A stretch of 14,874 bases of DNA from Alcaligenaceae bacterium (GCA_947372575.1 CANBUF010000008.1:1-14874); one strand, 5' to 3'; counted from the stretch's first letter, positions 1 to 7,809 are shown. Program-made: numbers and translations. Notes: generated from the letters alone by a model not told the origin.

Positions 1-584
1 CGAACGGCGCAGATGTATCCGCCCAGGTGCTGCAGCTGAAAGATAAAAAACCGGATGCCGTGATTTTTATTTCATATACGTCCGATGCCATCCTGTACTT
101 GAAAACGTTCAAAAGCCTGGACTACAAACCTAAAATTGTGATTGGTGACAATTCGGGGTTTTCAGATCCTGCTTTTATCAAAGCCGTGCACGAGCTTGCT
201 CAGGGCGCCTTTAATCGCAGCGCCTGGACGGTTGGGCCCAAAGATTCAGTGTCCTGGCGTATTAACGAAATGTATAAAGCCAAGACCGGGCAGGATATGG
301 ACGATACGTCGGGTCGCGACATGCAAGCCTTCTGGGTATTGGCGGATGCTATTAATCGCGCTGGTTCAACGAAACCCGATGCCGTGCAAGCCGCTTTGCA
401 AAAGACAGACTTGAAAGCGGATCAGCTCATGATGGGCTACAAAGGGGTGAAGTTCGATCAGACCGGTCAAAATATCCTCGCCTCTGCCTACATGATTCAG
501 CTTGTCGGGGATAAGTACATCCCGGTATGGCCTGAGAGTGCTGCACAAACCAAGCTGACCTACCCGTTCAAAGGTTGGAATTAA
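1..584 (+). CDS. Branched-chain amino-acid type ABC transporter substrate-binding protein, 3' part
   Basis: The reading frame is open from base 3 to a TAA at 582-584, so only the C-terminal ~193 residues are present and the start lies outside the window. The protein resembles the C-terminal lobe of type I periplasmic binding proteins of the LivK/HAAT family. Seen features are an early stretch in which aspartate/alanine residues precede a VIFISYTSDA strand, the GDNSGFSDPAF segment, and a late region (DLKADQLMMGYKGVKFDQTG) typical of these receptors near their end. The protein should bind an amino acid or related small ligand in the periplasm and deliver it to the permeases encoded immediately downstream. 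The ligand cannot be told from this fragment: branched-chain amino acids, urea, amides and aromatic acids are all handled by the family. It is followed by a stem-loop and then the permease gene. Confidence 0.88.
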   Translation, partial: NGADVSAQVLQLKDKKPDAVIFISYTSDAILYLKTFKSLDYKPKIVIGDNSGFSDPAFIKAVHELAQGAFNRSAWTVGPKDSVSWRINEMYKAKTGQDMDDTSGRDMQAFWVLADAINRAGSTKPDAVQAALQKTDLKADQLMMGYKGVKFDQTGQNILASAYMIQLVGDKYIPVWPESAAQTKLTYPFKGWN

Positions 585-605
585 GCGTTCTGATTTTCAG
601 GCGCT
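584..605 (+). promoter_or_regulatory. Stem-loop between binding-protein and permease genes
   Basis: Immediately after the stop codon an imperfect hairpin can be drawn: AGCG (584-587) pairs with CGCT (602-605), and CTGA (590-593) pairs with TCAG (597-600) around a TTT loop, with a small internal bulge. No T-run follows, so it is not a classic terminator. In many binding-protein-dependent operons such hairpins protect the upstream mRNA and let the receptor be made in excess over the membrane parts; that role here is inference. Confidence 0.4.
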
Positions 606-641
606 CGACTTTCTTACACCTTTAACGGGACTCTTCTCGCA

Positions 642-1499
642 ATGGTTCTTCTTCAAGTCATCGTCGCAGGCCTGCTGATCGGGTCTGTGTACGCACTGTT
701 TTCGTCTGGACTGACACTGGTCTGGGGCATGATGAATGTGATCAATTTCGCCCATGGCGAGTTTGTCATGCTCGGCATGTACGTGAGCTTCTGGACCTTC
801 AGTCTGCTGCATTTCGGTGTGGCAAGTTTTAGTCTGGCGGCTGCGGTGATGCTGTTCATTCTGGGTATTCTGGTCTATTTGTCCTTGATCAGACATGTCA
901 TGCGTGGCCCCATGCTTGCGCAAATTCTATCGACCTTTGGTCTGTTGCTGGTTTTACGCTATTCAGCATTCTGGGCCTTTGGTTCGACTTTTGTCAGTCT
1001 GCCTGAGAACATCCTTGGCCCCAGCCTGAACATTGGCGGGATATTGTTGAGTGCGCCCAAGGTGGTTGCAGGCCTCGCCGCGCTGGCTATCACCATCGGT
1101 ATGCACCTGTTACTGACGCGCACGATGCTTGGTAGTCAAATCCTCGCTGTCGCCGAAAATCGCAACGCGGCCATGTTGATGGGCATCAAGCCTGATCGCA
1201 TGCAGGCGATTGCCTGGGGCTTGTCGGGTGCGAGTGCCGGGGTTGCGGGGGCTTTGATTGCCACCTTTTTTCCGATCTCTGCGACGATGGGTGAGTCGCT
1301 GGGGCTGATTGCCTTTGTCGTGGTGACGTTCGGCGGGTTTGGCAGTGTGCCGGGTGCCATGATTGCGGGGCTGATCATTGGCCTGATCGAGTCGCTTTCT
1401 GCTTTCTATTTCGGGCCTGTATATCAGGACGTCTTTGTTTACGCACTATTTGTGCTCGTCTTGTGGGTTCGTCCTCACGGGCTAATGGGGAAAGCGTGA
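642..1499 (+). CDS. livH: Branched-chain amino-acid type ABC transporter permease (LivH-like)
   Basis: 285-residue very hydrophobic protein with the family hallmark near its N-terminus: LLIGSVYAL, then GLTLVWGMMNVINFAHGEFVMLGMY at about residues 7-47, characteristic of LivH-type inner-membrane permeases. The central ENRNAAMLMGIKPDRMQAIAWGLSGASAGVAGAL (about 178-211) is the cytoplasmic EAA-like loop that contacts the ATPases. The end, ...LVLWVRPHGLMGKA, is also typical. With the LivM-like partner it would form the transmembrane channel. The ATG at 642 has only a weak ribosome-binding sequence upstream, but it gives the expected family N-terminus. The stop overlaps the next gene's start (TGATG). 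Symbol given by family; the true substrate is unknown. Confidence 0.9.
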   Translation: MVLLQVIVAGLLIGSVYALFSSGLTLVWGMMNVINFAHGEFVMLGMYVSFWTFSLLHFGVASFSLAAAVMLFILGILVYLSLIRHVMRGPMLAQILSTFGLLLVLRYSAFWAFGSTFVSLPENILGPSLNIGGILLSAPKVVAGLAALAITIGMHLLLTRTMLGSQILAVAENRNAAMLMGIKPDRMQAIAWGLSGASAGVAGALIATFFPISATMGESLGLIAFVVVTFGGFGSVPGAMIAGLIIGLIESLSAFYFGPVYQDVFVYALFVLVLWVRPHGLMGKA

Positions 1500-2515
1500 T
1501 GAAACGTACTGGATGGATTGCGCTTGCCTTGCTGTTGATGCTCTTTCCGCTGAGCTTTGATAACCCGTATTACGAACAGCTGGGTTCTCTTGTGCTGCTT
1601 GCCGCAATTTCGGCCTCGGCCTGGAATCTGATCGGCGGCTATGCAGGACAGGTATCTGTGGGCAATGCGATTTTTTTTGGCGCCGGTGCCTACATGCCAC
1701 TGCTTTTTTACAAACTCTGGGAAGTCAGTCCGCTTTTTGGATTTCCCGCCGGTATTGTCATCAGTATAGTGATTGCGGTGATCATTGGTATTCCAACGTT
1801 CAGGCTAAGCGGTCATTATTTCAGCATGGCGACCATTGCGGTGGCCGAACTGATTCGCATCGTGGTGGGCAACTGGGATTTTCTGGGTGCCTCGATTGGC
1901 CTGACCGGTCCGGCAGTTCCCCGTGACTGGTCCGATCTGATTTTTCGCAGTTCGATTCCCTACTACTACATGTTCCTCTCAGTACTGGTTTTGTTGCTAT
2001 TTATTACCTATTGCATCGAACGCAGTCGCTTTGGCTATTATTTGCGTGCGATACGTTCGGGTGAGCGCGCAGCACGCAGCCTGGGTGTGCCGGTCAGTCG
2101 GTGCAAGCTTTATATCTTCATGCTCAGTGCTACGTTTACCTCGCTTGCGGGTTCACTCTATGTCGTCAAGTTTGGTTTTGTTGATCCTGCCAGTGGCTTT
2201 GGTATTCTGGTGTCGGTCAATATGGTGATCATCGCAGCTTTTGGGGGCGCGGGACGTCTGCTCGGACCTTTGCTAGGCGCGGTCATTCTGATCCCGCTAC
2301 AGTCCGAGGCGAACTCGTTTTTCGGTGGTGGCGGAACTGGGCTCACCTACATTATTTACGGCGCGATCATCATGCTGATTGCGCGCTACGAACCTGGTGG
2401 CCTGCTCGAAATGTGGGATCGATTCCAGGAGCGTCGCATGACACGCCGTCACCTTTCACAGTCCGGGGCGGCCAAAGCCACTGCGACACCTTCGGCAGAT
2501 TCTCATGTTGCTTAA
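1499..2515 (+). CDS. livM: Branched-chain amino-acid type ABC transporter permease (LivM-like)
   Basis: 338-residue membrane protein with LivM-family segments: ASAWNLIGGYAGQVSVGNAIFFGAGAY (about 40-66), FRLSGHYFSMATIAVAE (about 100-116), RSRFGYYLRAIRSGERAARSLGV (about 175-197, the EAA loop facing the ATPases) and GGAGRLLGPLLGA (about 251-263). A longer open frame begins at 1463. I chose the ATG at 1499 because it overlaps the livH stop as TGATG, has a GGGGA sequence a few bases upstream, and gives the usual short cationic N-terminus (MKRTGW). The C-terminal ~25 residues are a polar tail without family conservation that I recognise. The gene overlaps the next one by 11 bases, a sign of translational coupling in the importer operon. 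Confidence 0.9.
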   Translation: MKRTGWIALALLLMLFPLSFDNPYYEQLGSLVLLAAISASAWNLIGGYAGQVSVGNAIFFGAGAYMPLLFYKLWEVSPLFGFPAGIVISIVIAVIIGIPTFRLSGHYFSMATIAVAELIRIVVGNWDFLGASIGLTGPAVPRDWSDLIFRSSIPYYYMFLSVLVLLLFITYCIERSRFGYYLRAIRSGERAARSLGVPVSRCKLYIFMLSATFTSLAGSLYVVKFGFVDPASGFGILVSVNMVIIAAFGGAGRLLGPLLGAVILIPLQSEANSFFGGGGTGLTYIIYGAIIMLIARYEPGGLLEMWDRFQERRMTRRHLSQSGAAKATATPSADSHVA

Positions 2516-3242
2516 AGCAGAAAATGTCACGATGCAGTTTGGTGGTTTTCGTGCCGTCTCGGGTGCCTCGATCTCGATCGAACAGGGCGAAATCATCGGG
2601 CTGATTGGTCCGAACGGTGCCGGAAAATCTACTTTCTTTAATTGCCTTGTGGGTGACTTGCGTCCGACGCAAGGAAGCGTCTGGTTTGATGGTCACGATG
2701 TCACCGCAGCCTCGCCCGAGCAGCACGCCAGGCTCGGCATAGGACGAACGTTTCAGCTACCGGCAACATTCGAAGAACTGTCCATTTTAGAAAATGTCAT
2801 GGTGGGTGCTTTTTTACGCCACCCACGGGTCAAGGATGCTCTGGATGCAGCGCATCGCGTGCTGGAATTGACCGGACTGTCAGAACTTGCACAGCAAAAA
2901 GCCAAATCGCTTGGCACTCCAGGACGCAAACGTCTCGAAATCGCCCGGGTGCTTGCGACAGAACCCAAGCTCATGCTGCTCGATGAAGCACTCGCGGGCT
3001 TGACACCAGTTGAAGTGCAAAAGGCGATTGAGCTGGTTCGCAAGATTCATCAGTCAGGCGTGACGCTTGTGATTGTGGAACACATCATGGAGGTGATTCT
3101 TTCGTTGACTGATCGTGTGTTAGTTTTTAATCAGGGTCAGGTCATCGCGAGCGGTAAACCCTCCGATGTGGTCAATGATCCGGCCGTGGTGCAAGCCTAC
3201 CTTGGACGTTCCCTATCCCGTCAGAAAGGGCGTGCAGCATGA
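2505..3242 (+). CDS. livG: ABC transporter ATP-binding protein (LivG-like)
   Basis: 245-residue cytoplasmic ATPase of the HAAT/Liv importer. Walker A is GPNGAGKST at residues 35-43 (K41); the Q-loop is in GRTFQLPATF; Walker B is LMLLDEALAGLTP, with the catalytic glutamate after the aspartate; the switch histidine is in IVEHIMEVI. The start overlaps the end of livM by 11 bases, and the stop overlaps the livF start as ATGA. Odd point: the signature motif, normally LSxGQ-like, reads SLGTPGRKRLEIAR, and the residue after Walker B DE is alanine rather than proline. From memory, similar deviations occur in a LivG subgroup of Burkholderiales, so I read it as a functional variant and not a broken gene. 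Confidence 0.9.
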   Translation: MLLKAENVTMQFGGFRAVSGASISIEQGEIIGLIGPNGAGKSTFFNCLVGDLRPTQGSVWFDGHDVTAASPEQHARLGIGRTFQLPATFEELSILENVMVGAFLRHPRVKDALDAAHRVLELTGLSELAQQKAKSLGTPGRKRLEIARVLATEPKLMLLDEALAGLTPVEVQKAIELVRKIHQSGVTLVIVEHIMEVILSLTDRVLVFNQGQVIASGKPSDVVNDPAVVQAYLGRSLSRQKGRAA

Positions 3243-3979
3243 GTATTGCTTCAAAGCACCTGTTAGTCGAGCATCTCGAAGTGCACTATGGCGATCTGGT
3301 CGGGATCTCGGATGTCTCGATCGAAGTCAAAAAGGGTTCTATTGTTGCGTTGCTCGGATCCAATGGCGCTGGCAAGACCACGACTTTGAATGCCATTGCT
3401 GGTCTAGTGGCTTCGAGCCAGGGATCAATTCACTGGCATGGAGAAAACATTGCCTCGCAACCCGCCTATGCCATTGTTCGCAAGGGGATTGCCCTTGCTC
3501 CTGAAGGTTGGCATTTGTTTACACAACAGACGGTTGAACAAAATCTGATGCTGGGTACGACCTCGTTAGCAGATAAAAAACGGATTCCAGAACTTCTTGA
3601 AAGTGTATTTACCTATTTTCCCCGACTCAAGGAGCGCCGGCGCCAGCGCGCGGGGACGTTGTCCGGCGGTGAGCGCCAGATGCTGGCCGTCGGGCGTGCA
3701 TTGATGAGTGCCCCCGAAATTTTGTTGCTCGACGAACCTAGCCTCGGACTGGCGCCTGCGATTGTAGAGACGATGTACGAAACGCTGAGTGCCTTGCATG
3801 CCGCGGGCCTGACAATGCTGATAGCAGAGCAATCGGTCCAGTTGGCGCTCGAAGTCGCCGACTATGCCTACGTCTTGCAAACTGGGCGCACCGTACTGTC
3901 AGGCACCGCCGAAGCACTGTCCAATGACTCGCAAGTCCGCGAGATTTATCTAGGGATAACAGACGCGACGCAGGTTTGA
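3239..3979 (+). CDS. livF: ABC transporter ATP-binding protein (LivF-like)
   Basis: 246-residue ATPase and partner of LivG. Walker A is GSNGAGKTT at residues 40-48 (K46); the LivF-type segment APEGWHLFTQQTVEQNL follows; the signature is a canonical LSGGERQ; Walker B is ILLLDEPSLGLAP; the H-loop position carries glutamine in IAEQSVQLAL, as is usual in LivF proteins. The C-terminal GRTVLSGTAEAL...VREIYLG is also typical. AAAGGG lies a few bases before the ATG, whose first base is inside the last livG codons (ATGA overlap). It is the last gene of the operon and is followed by an 82-base convergent gap. Confidence 0.92.
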   Translation: MSIASKHLLVEHLEVHYGDLVGISDVSIEVKKGSIVALLGSNGAGKTTTLNAIAGLVASSQGSIHWHGENIASQPAYAIVRKGIALAPEGWHLFTQQTVEQNLMLGTTSLADKKRIPELLESVFTYFPRLKERRRQRAGTLSGGERQMLAVGRALMSAPEILLLDEPSLGLAPAIVETMYETLSALHAAGLTMLIAEQSVQLALEVADYAYVLQTGRTVLSGTAEALSNDSQVREIYLGITDATQV

Positions 3980-4061
3980 CGCCAGAGCCTGTCGAGGCCT
4001 GGAAAAGTTCCATCCCATCACTATTCATCGCGAATGGAATAGGATTTACTGGAAAATTCAC

Positions 4062-4805
4062 TTACGGTTTTTTGAAAAATCCGGCAAAAGCTGCTTGTGC
4101 CTCGTCGGATTTCAGTCTTTGGGTAAACAGTCCGAGCTCGTAATCGAGGGCATCATGGATGGCTGGGCGATCCACGTGTTTGAGCATGCGTTTAGATAAC
4201 TGTAGGGCTTCGGGCGGCAGGGCAGCAAGTTCTGCAGAGACTGCGTGTGCATGCTTTAAGGTTTCGCCGGCTGGCAAGACGCCACTGATCAAGCCCGCAT
4301 CAAGCGCCGCCTGCGCAGTAAAGGCTTGCCCACGCAGCAACCAGTCTGCGGCGCGGCGGGAGCCGACGATTTTTGCAAGCAAAATGCTGGAGGCGCCTTC
4401 GGGGCACAAGCCAAGAGGCACAAAGGGAATCCGGAAGTTTGCATTCTCGGCGGCATACACAAAATCGCAATGCTGAAGCAAGGTCACACCGATACCGATA
4501 GCGCTGCCTTCGACCGCAGCAATGATAGGGAGATCACAGTCCACCAGACTTCTTAAGAAAGTCATTCCAGCGCTATCGCCGGGCGCACGCGGTGTTTGGA
4601 ATTCCTTTAAGTCGTTGCCTGCAGTAAAGTAATTGTCTGCTCCGGTGAGCACAATCGCCCGAACGTCAGCGCGCTCTTGGGCGAGCGTGACCTGGCTGGC
4701 CAGGGATAAATAGGTCGCATTATCCAGAGCGTTACGTCGTGCGGACCGATTGATGGTGAGCGTCATAACGCCTTGCTCAAGATGTACCAGTACAGAGTCG
4801 CTCAA
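4062..4805 (-). CDS. Enoyl-CoA hydratase/isomerase family protein, probably a delta3-delta2-enoyl-CoA isomerase type
   Basis: 247-residue crotonase-fold protein. Oxyanion-hole elements are visible: TAGNDLKEF (residues 61-69) and VEGSAIGIGVTLLQHCDFVYA (98-118). The first hydratase glutamate, usually in a GGGCE-type motif, is replaced by threonine (T108 in GIGVT). A glutamate is present instead in PLGLCPEGASS (E136), matching the single catalytic acid of peroxisomal ECI2-type isomerases. I therefore favour double-bond isomerisation of enoyl-CoA over hydration; the substrate is not known. The start codon is TTG at 4805-4803 with AGAGG seven bases upstream. The next ATG (residue 14) would remove the first strand of the fold, so TTG is preferred. 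It lies convergent to the importer operon and downstream of a terminator, so it probably has its own promoter. Confidence 0.82.
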   Translation of the reverse strand: MSDSVLVHLEQGVMTLTINRSARRNALDNATYLSLASQVTLAQERADVRAIVLTGADNYFTAGNDLKEFQTPRAPGDSAGMTFLRSLVDCDLPIIAAVEGSAIGIGVTLLQHCDFVYAAENANFRIPFVPLGLCPEGASSILLAKIVGSRRAADWLLRGQAFTAQAALDAGLISGVLPAGETLKHAHAVSAELAALPPEALQLSKRMLKHVDRPAIHDALDYELGLFTQRLKSDEAQAAFAGFFKKP

Positions 4806-4831
4806 GCTCTTGCCTCTTTGGTTTGCAAGTT

Positions 4832-4865
4832 AAAAAAAAGCCCACCTCCGTGAGGAAGGTGAGCT
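4832..4865 (-). terminator. Rho-independent terminator of the Bax inhibitor-1 family gene
   Basis: Read on the minus strand, AGCTCACCT pairs with AGGTGGGCT (9 bp, one G-T wobble) around a 9-base loop and is followed directly by a run of eight T. It lies 32 bases after the stop of the membrane-protein gene (4898) and just before the next minus-strand gene, so it should end the former's transcript and separate the two units. Confidence 0.85.
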
Positions 4866-4897
4866 TGGTTTGGCACCAGAATTAAGCGGGGTGCAGG

Positions 4898-5602
4898 TTA
4901 ATCTCTGCTGCTGCCACCAAAAATTCCAAGGATCGCCAACAGATTAGAAAATACGTTGTAGACATCCAGGTAGATGGCAAGGGTCGCAACGACGTAATTC
5001 GTCTCGCCACCATTGACGACGCGCTGCAGGTCGATCAGCATGAAGGCCGAAAAGATTACGATTGCAACGACTGAAATCGTCAGCATTAGTGCAGGCAGAT
5101 GCAGGAAAATGTTTGCCAGACTTGCCACAATCAGGATGATTACCCCAACGAACATGAATTTAGCCATGCCAGACAAATCGCGTTTAACGCTGGAGGCAAG
5201 TGTAGCCATCGTGCAGAACACAATCGCTGTTCCACCAAAGGCAAACATGACAAGCTGAGTGCCGTTACTCATTCCAAGCACAAAGCCCAGCATGCGTGAG
5301 AGCATGAGACCCATGAAGAAGGTAAACAGCAGCAGCAGGCCAACACCTAAAGAGCTATCTTTATTTTTTTCGATTGCGAACATTAAGCCAAAGGCACCGA
5401 TCAGAAAGATGATCGCAGTCGTGCCAGGGCTTGTCGCCATGAATTGATTCAAGCCGCTTGTCATGCCGAGCGCAGCACCGAGCACGGTGGGGATCATTGA
5501 GAGTGCGAGAAGCCAATAGGTATTGCGCAAAACCTGATTGCGCACAACCTCTTGCGTGGCACCATAGGGGCTGCGTGAAAGGGTGGGGCGAAAATCGCTC
5601 AT
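4898..5602 (-). CDS. Bax inhibitor-1 / YccA family membrane protein
   Basis: 234-residue inner-membrane protein with about seven hydrophobic segments and the family pattern: an N-terminal polar stretch ending in VVRNQVLRNTYWLLALSMIPT, a central FAFGGTAIVFCTMATLA with a following short loop (SVKRDLSGMAKFMFVG), and the C-terminal pair MLIDLQRVVNGG (D191) and YLDVYNVFSNLLAILG (D213). Two aspartates at this spacing resemble the pH-sensing di-aspartate pair of the Bacillus homologue YetJ, a calcium-leak channel. E. coli YccA, another relative, is a substrate and modulator of the protease FtsH. Which role applies here is not known. AGGAG precedes the ATG. It has its own terminator downstream and a promoter-operator-like region upstream, so it is probably monocistronic. 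Confidence 0.9.
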   Translation of the reverse strand: MSDFRPTLSRSPYGATQEVVRNQVLRNTYWLLALSMIPTVLGAALGMTSGLNQFMATSPGTTAIIFLIGAFGLMFAIEKNKDSSLGVGLLLLFTFFMGLMLSRMLGFVLGMSNGTQLVMFAFGGTAIVFCTMATLASSVKRDLSGMAKFMFVGVIILIVASLANIFLHLPALMLTISVVAIVIFSAFMLIDLQRVVNGGETNYVVATLAIYLDVYNVFSNLLAILGIFGGSSRD

Positions 5603-5629
5603 AAAGGACTCCTGTCTGTAAATTGGACT

Positions 5630-5645
5630 GAATGTTTAAACATTC
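5630..5645. promoter_or_regulatory. 16-bp perfect palindrome upstream of the Bax inhibitor-1 family gene
   Basis: GAATGTTTAAACATTC is a perfect 16-base palindrome ending 27 bases before the ATG at 5602 (minus strand). On the minus strand it falls just after a possible promoter (TAGCCA, 17 bases, TATGCT, roughly 5687-5659), where an operator would block transcription. The binding protein is unknown, and the promoter match is only 4 of 6 bases in each box. Confidence 0.4.
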
Positions 5646-5668
5646 TGGGTATCTGACCGAAAGCATAC

Positions 5669-5699
5669 CTGACAGTTCCCTGAATGGCTAGGCTGTCAG
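5669..5699 (-). repeat. Inverted repeat downstream of holC
   Basis: CTGACAG (5669-5675) and its exact complement CTGTCAG (5693-5699) flank 17 bases in the gap between the holC stop and the Bax inhibitor-1 family gene. No T-run follows on the minus strand, so it is at best a weak transcription end or mRNA-stabilising hairpin. It also overlaps the possible promoter of the downstream gene. Confidence 0.35.
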
Positions 5700-5730
5700 T
5701 AAATAAAGTTTTAAAAAGTGATCCTTGGTT

Positions 5731-6162
5731 TTACGCTAGTCTGTGAGACCGTAAATCATGTCCTGCTGCCTGGTAGGCACGCCAGCGCGCGCGTGCGCTC
5801 GCTTTGTCCGCATCGTCCTCGGTCACAATCTCGAGTATCCGTGTAAGCGTTCCCACTGAAGGCGGGCATTGCTCATCGAGATTGAGCAACCAAGCGTCTG
5901 TGGATAATGTTGCAATGACTCGATCCAGATTGTCTGAGGCCAGGATAACCGGGGTGACTGCAGCCAGGGGATCTCCGGCCATGACATGTGGCACAAAGGC
6001 TGCATCATCTACGGCCCAGAGCTTCTGGTCAAAATCCTTTAATCGTTCTGCATCGCTACAGAAGACCAGAAGCGTTTTGCCGGCCAGATACTGCCTGAGC
6101 GTGGTTTGACACGCTTGTGACAGCTTGTCTGATGCACCAAAAGCAAAGTCGACACGCGCCAT
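5731..6162 (-). CDS. holC: DNA polymerase III subunit chi
   Basis: 143-residue protein close to the usual length of the chi subunit. Family features seen: an N-terminal MARVDFAFGASDKLSQACQ, the LLVFCSDAERLKDFDQKLWAVDDAAFVPH region (about 31-59, ending in the FVPH motif) and the C-terminal ARARWRAYQAAGHDL. Chi pairs with psi (HolD) in the clamp-loader complex and binds the C-terminus of single-stranded DNA binding protein, linking the replicase to coated template. It starts 12 bases after pepA ends on the same strand, the normal pepA-holC arrangement in many Proteobacteria. No strong ribosome-binding sequence is seen, which suggests coupling to pepA translation. Confidence 0.93.
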   Translation of the reverse strand: MARVDFAFGASDKLSQACQTTLRQYLAGKTLLVFCSDAERLKDFDQKLWAVDDAAFVPHVMAGDPLAAVTPVILASDNLDRVIATLSTDAWLLNLDEQCPPSVGTLTRILEIVTEDDADKASARARWRAYQAAGHDLRSHRLA

Positions 6163-6174
6163 AACCGGACGTCG

Positions 6175-7698
6175 TTACGCTTGATTCAGCAAGAACTGAA
6201 ACAGCAGGGGGACAGGGCGACCGGTCGAGCCCTTGGCCGCACCACCTTTCCAGGCTGTACCCGCAATGTCCAGATGCGCCCAGCGATAGGCTTTGGCGTA
6301 GCGCGAGAGAAAGCATGCCGCTGTGACTGCTCCGGCCGGTGGACCACCGATATTAGCCATATCTGCAAAGTTTGATTTCAGTTGTTCCTGGTACGCATCG
6401 TCCAGAGGCATGCGCCAGGCTGGGTCGCCTGCCTGTTTGCCAGCCTTGAGCAAAGCCTCGGCCAGCGCATCATCCTTGGAGAACAGGCCTGAATTGACAC
6501 CCCCCAGCGCCACAACGCAGGCTCCGGTCAGCGTGGCAATGTCCACCACCATCGAAGGCTTGAAGCGTTCGGCATAGGTCAAGGCATCACACAGAATCAG
6601 GCGTCCCTCAGCATCCGTATTGAGAATCTCGATGGTCTGGCCTGACATGCTGGTGACCACATCGCCAGGCTTGTTCGCGCTGCCATTGATCAGGTTTTCG
6701 CACGAGGCAATGAGACCGACGACCTCGCCCGGGATTTCGAGCTGGGCAATCGCATGCAAAGTTCCCAGCACGCTCGCGGCACCACACATGTCAAACTTCA
6801 TTTCGTCCATCGTGGCGGCAGGCTTGATCGAGATGCCGCCGGAGTCAAAGGTAATGCCTTTGCCGACCAGCACGACCGGACCCGTTGCCGTCTTCGCCGT
6901 CGTCTTCGCTGCTGTTTTTGAAGGTGTTGTCTTGCCTTTGTAGTGCATCACGATGAAGCGCGGCGGCTCGTCTGAGCCCTTTGCAACAGACAGGAACGAA
7001 CCCATGCCAAGTGCTTCGATCTGTTTGCGATCCAGTACGCTCACTTTGATGGTCTTGAACTGACGCCCGAGTTTTTTAGCGGTCTCGCCAAGATAGGTCG
7101 GTGTGCATAGGTTGCCCGGCATATTGCCCAGGGTGCGCGCGAGCGACATGCCTTCGCCTAAGGCTGCGCCTTGTTTGAGGCCGAGCTCAGCTGCGGCCAG
7201 ATCTGCCCGGTCGATCAGAATTGTGAATTTTTTAAGCTTGGGACGGGCATCTGGATCAGGTTTGCCAAAAGTCGCATCATAGTAATAGACGGCATCGCTC
7301 ACGGACGACGCGGCCGAGCGGGCACGATCAGTCACTGTGGTTTCCGGGCATGCGATCGAAACCAGCGTGGACGTAGCCTCAGTCAGGCGGGCCTGAACAC
7401 AGACGCTTGCGAATAATTGCTCAGCCTTTGCGTGCACGCGAGCACTGTATTCAGCCTGTTTGCCCAGTCCGACCAGAACCACGCGTGCGGCAGCCACGCC
7501 GGTCAGGCTGCGAAGCACGAGGGTCGTGTTCGCTTTACCCAGGAATTCGGCTTTGAGGACAGCGCGAATGGCACCGCCACTGGCTCGATCAATCACATCC
7601 GCTGCGGGACTGAGGACACCATCGGTAAAAATGCCAACTGAAAGAGCGGCTGTTTTGACCTGGTGAATGGAGACGGAGGTATGTGTGCAAAATTCCAT
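6175..7698 (-). CDS. pepA: Leucyl aminopeptidase (cytosol aminopeptidase, M17 family)
   Basis: 507-residue cytoplasmic di-metal aminopeptidase that removes N-terminal residues from peptides; E. coli PepA also acts as a DNA-binding accessory protein. The catalytic domain shows GKGITFDSGGISIKP (K280, D285, K292), MKFDMCGAASV (D303) and NTDAEGRL (predicted D362, E364, R366), all offset by about +10 from E. coli PepA numbering, with every metal ligand and catalytic residue present. The ATG at 7698 gives the expected MEF... N-terminus. Odd: just before the catalytic domain, residues 255-272 (bases 6883-6936) are a threonine/lysine/alanine-rich low-complexity insert. It is followed by holC 12 bases later and is divergent from cysB across 171 bases. 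Confidence 0.96.
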   Translation of the reverse strand: MEFCTHTSVSIHQVKTAALSVGIFTDGVLSPAADVIDRASGGAIRAVLKAEFLGKANTTLVLRSLTGVAAARVVLVGLGKQAEYSARVHAKAEQLFASVCVQARLTEATSTLVSIACPETTVTDRARSAASSVSDAVYYYDATFGKPDPDARPKLKKFTILIDRADLAAAELGLKQGAALGEGMSLARTLGNMPGNLCTPTYLGETAKKLGRQFKTIKVSVLDRKQIEALGMGSFLSVAKGSDEPPRFIVMHYKGKTTPSKTAAKTTAKTATGPVVLVGKGITFDSGGISIKPAATMDEMKFDMCGAASVLGTLHAIAQLEIPGEVVGLIASCENLINGSANKPGDVVTSMSGQTIEILNTDAEGRLILCDALTYAERFKPSMVVDIATLTGACVVALGGVNSGLFSKDDALAEALLKAGKQAGDPAWRMPLDDAYQEQLKSNFADMANIGGPPAGAVTAACFLSRYAKAYRWAHLDIAGTAWKGGAAKGSTGRPVPLLFQFLLNQA

Positions 7699-7809
7699 GA
7701 GGATGCCTGTATGCGTCGAAGGGTATGTTCCTGATTATCACGCATTTTTTATCCTCTTGTGACGGGATCGTTTGTGTTTTAAAGGCCTTCAGGAAAGAAG
7801 CTTATGCAA

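Noticed and set aside
597..923. Long antisense reading frames opposite the livH, prpE and acs genes
   Set aside because: They mirror the codon structure of real genes, have no recognisable domain and no ribosome-binding context.
1463..1498. Upstream ATG extending the LivM-like protein by 12 residues
   Set aside because: The extension lies wholly within the end of livH, adds polar residues not expected in the family, and the ATG at 1499 has better coupling and ribosome-binding context.
3980..4061. Possible hairpin (TTCCAT/ATGGAA with an inner ATTC/GAAT) in the convergent gap after livF
   Set aside because: The arms are short and AU-rich with a long loop and no T-run on either strand, so it cannot be called a terminator.
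7699..7800. Candidate pepA promoter on the minus strand (GATAAT with a poor -35)
   Set aside because: The -35 region shows little match to consensus, so only the general location of a pepA promoter in this gap is likely.
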